64,000 nt of DNA from Trichobilharzia szidati. Lineage: Eukaryota; Platyhelminthes; Trematoda; Strigeidida; Schistosomatidae. Location of the stretch: contig OX235271.1 in the NCBI GenBank assembly GCA_944472155.2, positions 92,207,256 through 92,271,255 on the forward strand, in the 5' to 3' direction. Below are positions 23,885 to 35,424 of this stretch, in pieces. Under the pieces are notes generated by a model that did no database searches, was not told the origin of the DNA, and was given only the letters and a program-made list of their open reading frames with translations. Within the stretch, counting starts at the first letter, position 1; each line of letters opens with the position of its first letter. Both the position numbers and the translations under genes were made by a program.

Positions 23885-24820
23885 TTGTTCATTCATTTTT
23901 GTGTATTCAGAATTATATTCCAGGTTGTTGACAGTTGTACTGAGTCACCCCTATTACATGTATCCAGTGTGACCTTAATGAATATAGATTCTGTTATTAG
24001 TCTCTCTTTCTCTTTGTTCATATTAGATTTTAGAATACAAATATTGTTCCGATCGATATTGTGGTTTATGTCCCATGCATGTGCAGCTATAGATGAATGT
24101 TTTCCTAAATTCGTGTAGGCTTGTGTTCAAGTTGGTTGACATTTAGTCGAGCGTTTATGTTCATTCACTCTTATTTTGAGTCATCTGGACGTTTGCCCCA
24201 CATATTTAGTCGGACACTCAGCACAAGATATTTTGTAAATCACATTGTTATTATCCATCATTTTTATGGGATCTTTCAGTTGATTAATTTTATTCCTAAT
24301 TAGATTCTTCGGTTTAAACGTTGTGCGAATCCCAATATTTTTGAGGTTTCTTCGAATCGCCTGTGATGTACTATTTTTGTATGGCATTATGACTGTTTTT
24401 GCATTCCTGCGTCTTGTCATTCTCCACTTTTACCCTCTTTTTTCTCTTTTTTATATTATATTTGATAAATTATTTTGGGTAGTTTTTGTCGAGTAACATT
24501 TTGAATAGGACGTTTATTTCTTTACACTGGTCCTCTGGTGTTGCTGAAAGTCTACGTATTCTATCTGCAAGAGCTTGTATTAATCCTCGTTTTACCTTGA
24601 GTGGATGAGCTGAGTGATAATCAAGGACTCTTCCAGAGTGTGTAGTTTTTCTATATAGCGTCGTTTTTATGCTTCCATCTGTTACTCTTTGTATTTTGCA
24701 GTCTAACATAGGCAGTTCCCCAATTTCATTCTCTATTTCCATAGTGACTTTTATTGAGTCGATATAATTGTTTATATGCGACAGGAATTTCTCATCATCG
24801 TTTTTTTTCATTGTTACTAA
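23885..24820 (-). pseudogene. Penelope-like element: RT C-terminus and GIY-YIG endonuclease, broken
   Basis: On the minus strand an open stretch (24,865-24,473) reads KFLSHINNYIDSI, GELPMLDCKI, DGSIKTTLYRKTTHSGRVLDYHSAHPLKV, the PLE block after the RT active site. A second (24,420-24,181) carries NNNVIYKISCAECPTKYVGQTSR, the start of a GIY-YIG nuclease with its CxxC insert. After a TGA the frame continues with RVNEHKR, HSSIAAHAWDINHNID and RLITES, the R-EH, AxAxHA-xxHxID and RxxES nuclease motifs. A second in-frame stop lies near 24,120. Two or more stops and a frame change make it inactive, and the RT palm is missing. Confidence 0.85.
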
Positions 24821-24895
24821 TGAAGAAAAAGAAAAAAACGATGTTGAGAAATTCTTCTCGTACATAAACAGTTATACCGACTCAATATTGAATTC
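24800..24895 (+). repeat. Inverted partial copy of the PLE coding sequence
   Basis: The plus strand here reads KNDVEKFFSYINSYTDSI. The minus strand of the neighbouring PLE reads KNDDEKFLSHINNYIDSI. The same coding block therefore occurs head to head, joined through poly-A/poly-T and GAAGAAAAAG at about 24,800-24,832. After 24,895 the plus copy ends abruptly. Confidence 0.75.
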
Positions 24896-24982
24896 TATCT
24901 TATCAAATTTCACACCATGTTATGTAACATTTTATATTCGCCTACTAATCCTGTAATTTCATACATTTGGTTCCCTTGATAA

Positions 24983-25479
24983 ATTTCGATAGAGAAAGAA
25001 AGACCAGATTTGCAGTATAAAATGATATCATTCTATTTCACAGGTTCTCATCAGCTGGAAACTACCTGAAATAACAATGGTTATAAATAATAACATTTCA
25101 TACTTTATTGTTTGAAAGGTAATAGAGAAAGCATTATAAGATGAACGCATCCGGAATATAAGGATGTTGAGTTGCCATGTTGACACTGTTTATTAGATTT
25201 TTCTGTTTTCTGTCTTCTCTCACCCCCTCTTTTTCCTCTTTTTTCATAGTTTGATAGTATATAAATTGATGGTAACTTAAACTACAAAAAATTTTAATCC
25301 TTATATTCCGGATGCGTTCATCTTATAGTGCTTTCTCTATTACCTTTCAAACAATGAAGTATGAAATGTTATTATTTATAACCATTGTAATTTCAGGTAG
25401 TTTCCAGCTGATGAGAACCTGTGAAATAGAATGATATCATTTTATACTGCAAATCTGGTCTTTCTTTCTCTATCGAAAT
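24983..25479. repeat. Hairpin with 183-bp, near-identical arms
   Basis: Bases 24,983-25,165 and 25,297-25,479 are reverse complements with about 3-4 mismatches, separated by 131 bp. Each arm holds the same AAAGACCAGATTTGCAGTAT-, TCATCAGCTGGAAACTACC- and ATGAACGCATCCGGAATATA-like segments. It lies between the PLE relic and a PLE terminal segment, so it probably belongs to a rearranged PLE end. No coding sequence is present. Confidence 0.85.
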
Positions 25480-25504
25480 CCTGTAATTATTTATCCCTTT
25501 CCAA

Positions 25505-25790
25505 CATCTATATACCTTATGTATTATTCTGTATGTGACATTAATTGTTTTGCTACTTGACATTTAACTATGATTATAATCACAAATATTTTAATTGCAT
25601 TTCATACTATTATTATTATTTCATGTATTCACACCTTTGACCTAATTCCCTCACCGGATATAATTTCTTTAAAAAACCATATATATACGATTGCACAGCT
25701 TGATAATAAATTCGTTGTTGAAAAGAGTCTCTTCGCTGAATATTGTGTTCTTAATGTTACAATGGGAATTATTAAATTATAGTTTTTTCT
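25505..25790 (+). repeat. PLE-associated terminal segment
   Basis: This segment is repeated in inverse orientation at 49,600-49,862, and partly at 37,640-37,725 upstream of the PLE coding region there. All three contain a GTACAGCT/GCACAGCT motif and then GAAAAGAGTCTCTTCGCTGAA (25,720-25,740). Its position just upstream of the PLE at 37.5 kb suggests a terminal (pLTR-like) region. The short open frame 25,570-25,782 is not considered coding. Confidence 0.55.
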
Positions 25791-28700
25791 ATCTTACCTT
25801 CTGGTAAGAGACAGATATGCTACGGTTTATCCTCGCTATATCCGCCACCACTTGTCAAAGAGACTAACCTACAGGACACACTTGTTTTAAATGGAGCTTA
25901 TACTACAATTTGGTAGCTGATCTTCACCTAACTTCTAGTGCATATCGAGAGAAACATAGGAAATCATGTGTTAAAATAATTCCAAGTGATTTCAGGAAAC
26001 GCAGAACCTCAAAATTCTCAACATTCTTCAGGTAAAATAAGTCATGGTTTTTTTATCAGAAGGCTGAACTCTTAAGGATTCATTTTGGCTGTATAAATGA
26101 GTGGCTCAAAAAAGTTGAAATCCGAGCTGTATTTCCATTTTATTCCAAGATGTGAAGCAGCTTTCCTGAATACAAGAATTCTTTTCACAGTATGACTTTT
26201 CCGATAAGGAAATCATAGTGAATATGTTGATAAAACGAACGGAATTCACTCAATAAATTTGCTAGCTTGAAATGTTTTTGATAATTTAAAAGCATCAACA
26301 GACTCATGGGGATTTTCTCCATAGAATGTATTTCTGTTGTATTTAAAATTATTTTTGTGTTTATTTGTATTACAGTATTAGACCCTATGCACATGCAAAG
26401 TGAGAAAGGTAACTACTATGTAGCCACATTACTGAATCGACAGTAATGAAGTTGCAATTTGATAGTAGCTTAATATATAATTATTTCTGATAGTGAAAAC
26501 TGAAGATAGAATCTTTACTTCAACAAGAAACACACTGTTCCCCCTCCCATCTGCGTTAAGATTCGCCACATAAATTTGCTACTTTCAGAATCTAAAATAC
26601 CTTCTGTAAATATATCACAGTGTGATGTAGCGATTATACCTTGGGTCATAAAAAATAACTATCAATGATTCTTCGTTTTGTTTTGTGAAAAGTAGGGAGA
26701 AAACAAGTAATTGTAAAGCGAAGTCATTTGCAGATTAGGTGTTAAAGGTTTATTTCCATAAGTGATTAAGTGAACTATAAAAACTATCTAACACTGCAAA
26801 TAATGAATAACGAATTCACTTCAGTGCACACGAATACGAACCTAATTCAGTAATTTCACTTTCTCAGTTCGTCTGCATCTATTTTCTCACATTATCGCAG
26901 CTAATTTCCAACCAGATGACAAAGTCTGTGAATAGAATGATGTTGTCCATTTAGCTAAGATTGAAATCTTAAAAGATTGAATGAAGATTCCCCTGAATAT
27001 TTCTCTTTTCTTAGTAGAAGTAAGCGTCTATTTTTGGTGTGACTACAGTCATGTTAGCGAACTGAACACCGTTTGAAGAAGTTCGTCACTGAAGCTGTCT
27101 GTATGTATCTGATGAGACTTTGGCTAATAACAGTTGGGACACTTTAGCTGTGTCTTCCATTTCGCTTTTCATTATTATTTCAGTCAACCTGAATGAATTC
27201 GATATAGCCTACACATACATTTTAAAATATATCAGATCACATGCACATATTTGTAGACGAATATTAGTTTCAGGAAAGGAATTATGTGGTTAAATCTCTC
27301 GATTCCCATGATAGGTAAACCAGTGACATTGCAAGACTAACTGTCATTTTTAGCTGTCCACAATCCGTTTTTGTAGATGGAAAGTTACTGACTGTTTGAT
27401 AAATTCAGCTGGATAGAGGTAAATAATCGCATTCTTTAGACAACTGCATTATGAGTCGAGGGTTTGTATTCAGACAAAAAAGTAATAAGCAAAATACCAA
27501 CAGGCCATTTCTTTCCACTTCCTCGAAACCTGTACATGGACAGAATGTTGACGTTATCCACCAAGTCTTTAACGGAATGTATCTAGCTGGCATGAAGGAA
27601 GCAAACTAATCGTCCTCCTATCCGCCCTTCCTATTATATTTTATTCACAGAACGAATAGCTTACATTTGATTTTGACTTCATCTGAATCCATTCACACAC
27701 CTAAACTATAAATGTGAGTTTCAGTAAATGTCTTACCACAGTAAAGTCAGATTTCCACTTGAGTAGTATTAAACACTAATGCAGAGCATTGAATAGGAAG
27801 TCAGAATTTGCTATAAGATTACCATATTTTAAAGCTTTAAACCGTTTTTTATATTAAAATGGACACGAGGGAAACATTACGTCAAGATGTTTTACCTTAT
27901 CACTTTCAAAGAATGAAATATGAAGTTGACGGTCCCCCATCTATGTTTAGGTGTTTGTCGCCTTTCCTACAAGAAAGGAAATGGAGTTCATCACTATTGA
28001 TAGTGTGTAAAATGGGCCATTCAAAGTAATCCGATAGGTAAAATAACTTTTGATTTCTACATTAAACACATTTACAGAAGTACCTGAATGTTTATTTGTA
28101 TGGAAATATCCTGAGGATTTAAACGTTAATGATTTCGTCTAAACATTGAAACTGTTTACCCCTTTCATATCTCTTCGGACTGTCTACAGATACTTAAATT
28201 TGTCATGTATGTGAGGGCTGAACTCCGTTTTCATGAACAGTAGTCACTTGCGCCAATGACACGATTTAAAGTTTTTGACACATACATTAACATTATTTTA
28301 TTACTGTCAACTACGTTACCCAAACTGTCGAGTACGTGTACAAGGAAACATTATTTATACAAATTTACAGTAATATGCACGCAAGACATAATCCTCTTTC
28401 AATGTCAACATCAACAACTTACCTACTAAGCCTATGTAAAAATCAAATATCGGATATGCATTTGAGCACTTGTACTGAATATTAAATAATCAATATATTT
28501 AATTTTCTATATTCACTTAAGTAATAGAGAAGTTGCCAGTAAGCTGGAAGATATTAGCACACCCAAAAGTTTATCTCAAAATTTAGAAGTAAAGCGAATA
28601 TTGTAATATTTGTAATGAACCTCTAAGAAGATGTTTGCTGTCTTGTTACTCGGTGTCTTCATCCAAATGAATTTTGATAGTCAATCTCTAACTCCTCACC

Positions 28701-29037
28701 CTATCTTCCTCATCGTCACAATTAAAGTAAAGCATTAACATGGGCAAAATAACACATTATACCCGATCACTGATAATTCTCCAAGTCACAAATAACTTAC
28801 ATTTTGATGACATAAGCAATAGCTCAAACTATTGTTTGTTCTTGTTCGACAAACATAATGTTCACAAATATACAAAAATATTTATATTTGATTGCAAATG
28901 TGCATCTAAGGGAATGAATTTGCAGTACTGTTTGTTCTTATTTTCAAACCTGCAGAGTTAACAATAAGTCTGATGTGAGCTGAAAGCTCCTGTTTTCAAA
29001 ACGAAGAAGTTACAGTTAGGCACAAAATTTTTTTCTT
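25791..29037. other. Gene-poor AT-rich sequence
   Basis: No open frame above about 75 codons, no element motif and no RNA gene was recognised over 3.2 kb. The short frames at 26,185-26,394, 27,405-27,593 and 28,740-28,961 have no recognisable domains. It looks like ordinary intergenic or intronic sequence. Confidence 0.4.
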
Positions 29038-29264
29038 TTTTGTTTTGTGTACGTGTTCACTATCCGTAATATGTATCCATTGTACTCCCACCCACTTCCA
29101 GTTCAGAAGTTGATGTCGAACTATTCACTAAAGCGTAAAAAAATCTTTTCCATTTTTTTTCCGTATTCCCATAGTGTTATGTAGCATTATAATTATTTTT
29201 CTTCTCACCATTGTACTGCGAATCGTCAATAGCAGTCCCTCCGAACTTCTAAGAGGGGGAGCCG
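29038..29264 (+). mobile_element. 3' internal end of a second Gypsy element, abutting the LTR
   Basis: The segment matches 35,199-35,424, the last 226 bp of internal sequence before the 3' LTR, including the polypurine tract AAGAGGGGGAGCCG. Here it lies immediately upstream of the LTR that serves as the 5' LTR of the next element. Homology starts abruptly at about 29,038. The arrangement is therefore [3' end]-LTR-[internal]-LTR, a tandem sharing one LTR. Confidence 0.85.
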
Positions 29265-29724
29265 TGTGGTGGCCTAAAAACATATCAAATTATATGTTCG
29301 TCGAAAAATAAGGAATTCAACCTTGAACCTGGAACCGCGCGCAAGGAGGAAATCGGTTGCTCTCTCTCTGGCTGGTCGCTCAGCACATCTGCCGACCAAC
29401 TCTGCCTCGCACTGATTGACACATCCACATCACGAGCTTTGCTACTATCTGCTTTACTCTACGCGGAGACTTCCGACGGTCGACAGCTCTAAGGTGTAGT
29501 GGAGAATTTGTATAATCAAGAAAAGGACAATTACGTTCCTAGAATTTCGTACGTCTATAATTTGTGTATTTTGTGACTATTAAAGTTTTCCTTCAAATAA
29601 CCTCAGTCCTTTTTGTGTATATTAACTTAAGTGAACTGAATATCTTATATATACGTATGTTAGTACCTGTTCTGTCTTTTTAATTGTGTGTGTATAGACT
29701 TACTTAGCTGCTAGGTCCACTACA
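29265..29724 (+). repeat. 5' LTR of the Gypsy element
   Basis: This 460-bp LTR starts TGTGGTGG and ends CCACTACA, short imperfect inverted ends that are common in this clade. It is closely similar to the LTR at 35,425-35,956. Downstream, TGGGTGAGCCCG (about 29,730-29,741) lies where a primer-binding site is expected. It may be a diverged tRNA-Trp site of the CsRn1 type, at low confidence. Confidence 0.9.
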
Positions 29725-29732
29725 CTTAATGG

Positions 29733-30122
29733 GTGAGCCCGTTTTGGAACACGGATTATTTTCACCTATCTATATACTTAATTTTGCTATTTTGTACTTT
29801 CATTGCAATTTTTTGTTGGTGGTCTCATATTTGTATTCCCCTTTGTATCAATATTCTCACACCTATAATGTCGTCACCAATACTCGCCGCCATCGCAGAC
29901 TTAGCGGCAAGGCTTGACAAGTTGGAAATACATAGATCTGATCGACGAGTCGAGAGGCGGAGTTCACAAGCACGGTCACAATCACATAGACGATCTCTCT
30001 CCCGACAGCGTTCCCGCATGTCTTCTAGGGACAGTAAAATATGTTGGTATCATAGGAACTTTGGACGTCATGCCCTGAAATGTGTCAAACCGTGCATCTT
30101 TAGTGAAGAGAATCAGGCTTAG
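29733..30122 (+). pseudogene. gag remnant (nucleocapsid end) with CHCC zinc box
   Basis: The frame starts just after the LTR but reads untranslated-looking hydrophobic sequence for about 45 codons. It then shows typical gag C-terminal sequence: ILAAIADLAARLDKLE, an Arg/Ser-rich stretch (residues ~70-98), and CWYHRNFGRHALKCVKPC, i.e. CX2HX9CX3C. This nucleic-acid-binding box is the hallmark of CsRn1-like gags. The capsid part present in the relic at 20.8-21.3 kb is missing. The frame ends at a TAG (30,120-30,122) that lies in frame with pol and is followed by GGG, so gag and pol are separated by a single stop. Confidence 0.8.
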
Positions 30123-30143
30123 GGGAAACGTCTCAGCCAGACA

Positions 30144-32330
30144 GTGATGTCGACAGCTGTTACTGGCAACCATTCAAGTCGCCTTTTCTACGTGAGGGAC
30201 AAAACCACAGGCACGTTATTCCTGGTAGACACAGGAGCCGAAGTTAGTGTAATACCTCCTTCACTCTCCAGGCGGTCTTCTAGCACAGCTGCAAAACTTT
30301 CACTTCGAGCAGCTAACCAAACTAGCATACGGACTTACGGTGAACAATCACTTATTTTGGATCTTGGTTTACGTCGTCGATTTACATGGATATTCATAGT
30401 AGCTGACGTTAGTCATGCCATACTGGGTGCCGATTTTTTAAGCTATTTCAATCTGCTGGTTGATGTCAACAAGAAAAAGCTGATTGATAACTGCACCCAG
30501 CTTCAAGTCCACGGAATCATCTCAAACTACTCTGTTTATAACATATGCATCGAAAAGCCAGATGACTGCATGTTTTCTGCACTACTGCATCGTTTCCCAA
30601 AAATTTTAAAGCCATCTTATAATATCGAAGATGTTCCTCATTCTGTCATGCATAAAATTGTCACAACTGGTCAACCCGTCAGAGCACGTCCTCGTCGACT
30701 ACCACCCGACAAGTTAGCAGCAGCCAAAGCTGAATTCGAACACATGATGCAATTGGGCATCATCCGGCCATCCAACAGCCCCTGGTCCTCACCATTACAT
30801 ATGGTACCAAAAGCTGAGCATGATTGTCGACCGTGTGGGGATTACCGACGTTTGAATAACGCCACTGTCCCAGATCGTTATCCCATTCCGCACTTGCATG
30901 ATTTCTCTCTAACACTGCAAGGTAAAACTATTTTCTCCAAAGTGGATTTAGTCAGAGCTTATCACCAGATACCAGTCGCTCCTGAGGACATCGAGAAGAC
31001 AGCTATTATAACACCTTTTGGCTTGTTTGAATTCTTACGAATGACTTTCGGATTGAAAAATGCTGCACAAACTTTTCAGCGCTTCATGGACCAAGTCACG
31101 CGGGGCCTTGACTTTGTGTTCGTTTATATCGACGACGTACTAATTGCTAGCAAGTCGGAAGAGGAACATAAGAATCATCTTAGCACTTTGTTTCAGCGTT
31201 TAGAACAGTATGGCGTCGCTATAAATCCTAAGAAGTGCATTTTCGGTGCCTCTTCTATTCAATTTTTGGGACACTACATAACTGCCAAGGGAATCAGGCC
31301 TACTGAGGAAAAGATAGATACAATAAAAAACTTCCCCCAACCAGACTCTTTGAAGAAAGTCCGACAATTTTCGGGGATGTTTAGTTTCTATCGACGTTTT
31401 ATTCCTTCGTGTGCCTCTATCGTCCAACCTTTAACTGATCTCCTTAAAAGTGATCCTAAAAAATTTCAATGGTCAGAGCAAGCACACGAATCTTTCTGCA
31501 ACGCTAAAGACGCTTTATCTAAAGTCGCTATGTTGTCTCACATCAACCCCGAAGCATCCCTTATCCTGTGCACAGATGCCTCCCAAGTAGCTGTGGGCGC
31601 GGTGTTACAGCAGAAGATTAATGGGGACGTTACCCCACTTGCATTCTTTTCGAAGAGGTTAGAACCGGCTCAGACACGTTACAGTACTTTTGGGGGAGAA
31701 TTGTTGGCTATATACCTAGCAGTCAAACACTTCAGTTACTTACTACAGGGTCGGCATTTCACTATTTTTACTGACCACAAACCTCTGTGCTATGCTTTCA
31801 CCACTTCGCTGGATGAACACTCCCCAAGAGAAGCCAGACAGTTAGACTATATCTCCCAATTTTCAACTGACATACAGTACATCAAAGGGGACGCAAACGT
31901 GGTAGCTGATTCTCTTTCAAGAGGTGATATACACCAGCTTGAAACTTCAGTAGACGTCAGTCTTGACCGTATGGCTCAGTTACAAAGAGACGACGCAGGA
32001 CTTCGAAATTGTCGTGGAAACTCTTCCTTACAGCTCAGGGACGTACCTATTCTCTTATCAGATGCCACTATAGTTTGTGATGTATCTGCCGGCACTAATC
32101 GTCCGTTTGTTCCTCTCCAATGCCGAAGAGCTTTATTCGACCACTTACATTCCCTCTCTCACCCTGGAGTACGTGCCACCGTCAGACTCATCAGCGAACG
32201 TTTCGTGTGGCCTAAAATGAACTCTGACATTCGGAGATGGGCACGAGAATGTCTCCAATGCCGACGCTCCAAAGTACAACGCCAAAAACGTTTGATTTAC
32301 TGGACGGGAGATTTCAGCACGTTCATATAG
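30144..32330 (+). pseudogene. pol: pol: protease, RT, RNase H and integrase zinc finger
   Basis: The open frame is 728 codons. A retropepsin motif [14 protein letters not shown] lies at residue 27, with ILGADF near residue 93. RT runs from about residue 180 to 420, with [19 protein letters not shown] and the active site [11 protein letters not shown] (YIDD at 328-331). RNase H has TDAS near 478, the GGELLA glutamate, FTDHKPL and NVVADSLSR. The integrase HHCC finger lies at about 665-707 (HLHSLSHPG to ECLQC). These catalytic residues are present. A frameshift near 32,290-32,310 ends the frame within integrase. The codons upstream to 30,123 are open to the gag TAG, so the listed Met is not necessarily the start. 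It is classed as a pseudogene because pol as a whole is broken. Confidence 0.9.
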
Positions 32331-34394
32331 ATATCGTAGGACCATTGCCAACGTCAAGAGGATATACACATATCCTGACAGCGATTGATAGATTTACTCG
32401 TTGGGCTATTACATGCCCCCCGAACGATATATCTGCCGAAAATGTTGCTTTGGTTTTCCTCGACCGCTGGGTATCAAATTACGGTGTACCAACTACTATT
32501 ACATCCGATTGAGGTGCTCAATTCCAATCGACGCTGTTCCGTGAACTGACGAGACTCCTGGGAGTGAAACATTAATAATAATAATTTGCTTTATTCCAAA
32601 ACAGTACTTGTGATACAGAATGGAATTCTCAGCATTTTTTACTACAGTATTGCATCCAGTTAGTACATTGTCAATAAATAGAATTCTACATAGATTGAGG
32701 AAACCACAGTTCATTTTTACAACAATACATTGGCATGTTCAGTAGCAAAGGTAAAGCTGAAACAGTGTTTGAAGGTGTTAGAAAAGTGGGAGCTGTCTTA
32801 TTAACTGGCGTAAGCGAAAGAAAGAGACAAAGCAGCACATAACGGAAAAAGAAGAGAGAGAAAAGGAACAGAAAGAAAGGAAATGTTGAACCTATTGATG
32901 AAGTGGGTTGGAAAGATGAGATCCAGTTGTACTAATGACTATTTAATGAATTATAGGTGTCACGCCTAATGCTTTCTTTATCACACAGAACGCGAGCTAA
33001 GTAGGGTATGGTTGAGTTTTTGTACTTGCTGGTGCGAGCATATAGTTTTCTATATTGGCTTCTTGTTTTACCTGATGAGATGCAAGGGGAGAGTTGTGAG
33101 TGAAGAGGGTGGTGTGAGTTAGATAAAATGGACTTGGCCCATTTTTCACATGAGTCCATGTGCCTGTCAACCAAAATATTAACAAGCTGGTTAAGTGGCA
33201 CGTTGCTTACTCTGCTGACAACATTTAACATCCTGCGTAATATGTTATAGTCTTTCTTCAGTAGGTTGGGAAAAACTAAGGGGGAACAATAGAGAATAAT
33301 AGGCAGGATGCGAGAATTAACGAATTGTAGGAGTAAGGGTTGGGTAATACCAGAATGTTTTAACTTCTTAATGTAGAAGGCAAGACGGAATATTTTCTTG
33401 GAAATTGCTAAGATATGAGACGACCAGGAGAGATCAGCAGATAGAATGACACCTAGGTATTTAATTTCCGATTTAGTTTCTATTTCAGTGCCGTCTATTT
33501 TGCATACCTCGTGAGAGCCAAACAGTTTGTTTAGGTCGGATTTATGCCTAAAGGTGAAATTGACTGTTTGGCATTTGGAAGGGTTTGGAGTAAGACCATT
33601 TTCCTTGGACCACTGGCTGATTTCTGACAGAAAGCCATTAAGTTTAGAGCAGTCGCTTTGACATTTGATAGGCAAAGATACAGACAGATCGTCAGCGTAT
33701 TTGACAAAATTAATGTCATTTGAAGATGGTAAGTCACAACAACAGCCTACCATCTGGCAGCGAATGGTCTTGTGGAAAGATTTCACAGACAACTGAAAAG
33801 CTCCCTGATGGCACAGAATGATACATCTAAATGGAGTGAATACTTACCTCTGATTTTACGTAGCATCCGATCAACTGTTAAAGAGGACCTTGGTTTTACA
33901 CCCGCACAACTAGTTTACGGCACTACTTTAACACTGCCAGGACAGCTAGTAGCCTCTCATGACTCTCAAAATGTGAATATTTCTGAGTTTTCTGATCAAC
34001 TGGCCAGACGAATGTCACAACTTCAACCAATAGCTCCGAGACAATCTCCCGCAGAGAAAACCTAAGTAGCCATCTACAAACCTGTAAATTTGTCTTTATA
34101 CGCATCGACAACGTCAGAAAAGGGCTACAACCTCCATATGAAGGCCCATACCCAGTACTGCATCGCGCGGAAGAATATTTCACAGTGAGCAAAGAAGGTA
34201 AAAAGATGACGGTCTCCGTGGATAGACTCTAACCTGCTTACACAGATGGCGGCGACATCCCAACAGCGACTTCAGCAGATAAACGAGAAACCGCCAAAGC
34301 TCCAGAGGTGCCAATAATGCTACCTCCCCTCTGCATTACTCGTAGTGGCAGGCAGGTTAATAAACCTGTCCGTTTTGTACACTTTACTGTTTAA
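32300..34394 (+). pseudogene. Integrase core and C-terminal part, disrupted
   Basis: After the frameshift the integrase core continues in another frame with [16 protein letters not shown] (first catalytic Asp) and NYGVPTTITSD (second Asp), followed at once by an in-frame TGA at about 32,511. GAQFQSTLFRELTRLLGVKH follows. A CR1-like insertion then interrupts the core. On the far side AANGLVERFHRQLKSSL supplies the catalytic Glu region, then GFTPAQLVYGTTLTLPG. A further shift or stop follows near 34,063. The last segment contains PPYEGPYPVL and KKMTVSVDRL followed by a TAA, and ends SGRQVNKPVRFVHFTV with a stop at 34,394. No functional integrase can be made from this copy. Confidence 0.85.
32573..33740 (-). 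mobile_element. CR1-like non-LTR element nested in the Gypsy integrase
   Basis: The minus-strand frame 33,792-32,932 contains FVKYADDLSVSLP (RT active site YADD), GLTPNPSKCQTVNF, SEIKYLGVILSADLSWSSH, FYIKKLKHSGITQPLLLQF, LPIILYCSPLVFPNLLKKDY and LYARTSKYKNSTIPYLARV, which is RT palm to C-terminus of the CR1/SR1-Pido type. The 3' end at 32,573 has AATAAAGCAAATTATTATT on the minus strand. It is 5'-truncated (no endonuclease or RT fingers), as is usual for such inserts. The coding part is remarkably open, so the insertion is younger than its relatives at 14 and 52 kb. The first codons of the frame run into Gypsy sequence; the exact 5' junction (33,730-33,745) and any duplication are not resolved. 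Confidence 0.9.
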
Positions 34395-35424
34395 TACTTT
34401 TAAGGTTGTAACAATTTTTTTTACGAATACATTATTGATTATTGTTGTTAATTATTGACTTACGTAGTTTATTTGTGTCAGGTACGACATCATTTTTGTT
34501 CCGAAGCATTGCTATTTTTTTCATACCTCAGTACTGTATATGTGTATATATGTATTCACAACTATTCTCCCATAATTACTACGATAGTGGTTAGCGTTTT
34601 AACGGACATTATCTTTAATATTATTATTATTTTATTATTAGTGCCATTCAGTTTGATGCCATCGTTCCAATTAACATTGATCTCTTTCGCAATTTTGTTC
34701 ATTCATTTGTCATATAAACAGAGCTGACGTATTGATAGGATCCCACACACTTTGTTATTGTTCAATTATTTTAACGACTGTTAATCTCGCATAAGTGGTA
34801 TATTATCATTTCCCAGGCACTTTGTTATTGTTCAATTATCTTAATGACTGTTAATCTCGCATATGTGGTATATCATCAATTCTCACGCATTTTGTTATTG
34901 TCGATTACGTCCAATTATTTCAAATACTGTTAGCTGTCTGTATTGGTTGTAAACACGTATCAATACCATTTGCTAAATAAGTTTCTTTGTCGTAGTTTGT
35001 CGTAGTTGTTGTACTACAATATACAGTCAGAGACCAGCTTTTGTCTTTTGATATTTGCGTGGTTCGCTGAATCGGAAGGTACCAGAAGCAGATAGGCAAA
35101 TTAGTCAGGCGCAGACAGAACAAGGCGACAACGTCCTCATTTAATTCCGCTACAGTTATAACACGTATACTCATCTGTGTTAATTAAAAGAATATATTTT
35201 TGTTTTGTGTGCGTGTTCACTCTCCGTAATATGTAGACATTGTACTCCCACCCACTTCCATTTCAGAAGTTGATGTCGAACTATTCACTAAAGCGTAAAA
35301 AAATCTTTTCCATTTTTTTCTCGTATTCACATAGTGTTATGTAGCACTATAATTATTTTTCTTTTCACAATTGTACTGAAAATCGCCAATAGAAGTTCCT
35401 CCGGACTTCTAAGAGGGGGAGCCG
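34395..35424 (+). other. 3' untranslated internal region and polypurine tract of the Gypsy element
   Basis: The region lies between the last pol codon and the 3' LTR. Bases 34,745-34,940 hold three imperfect copies of a ~70-bp unit starting TTTGTTATTGT and containing GACTGTTAATCTCGCAT. The polypurine tract AAGAGGGGGAGCCG (about 35,411-35,424) abuts the LTR and primes plus-strand synthesis in this class of element. The minus-strand open frame 34,920-35,174 has no recognised domain and is not called. Confidence 0.75.

Noticed and set aside
34920..35174. Minus-strand envelope or accessory frame in the Gypsy 3' region
   Set aside because: Short, opposite to the element, and without signal peptide or recognisable motif.
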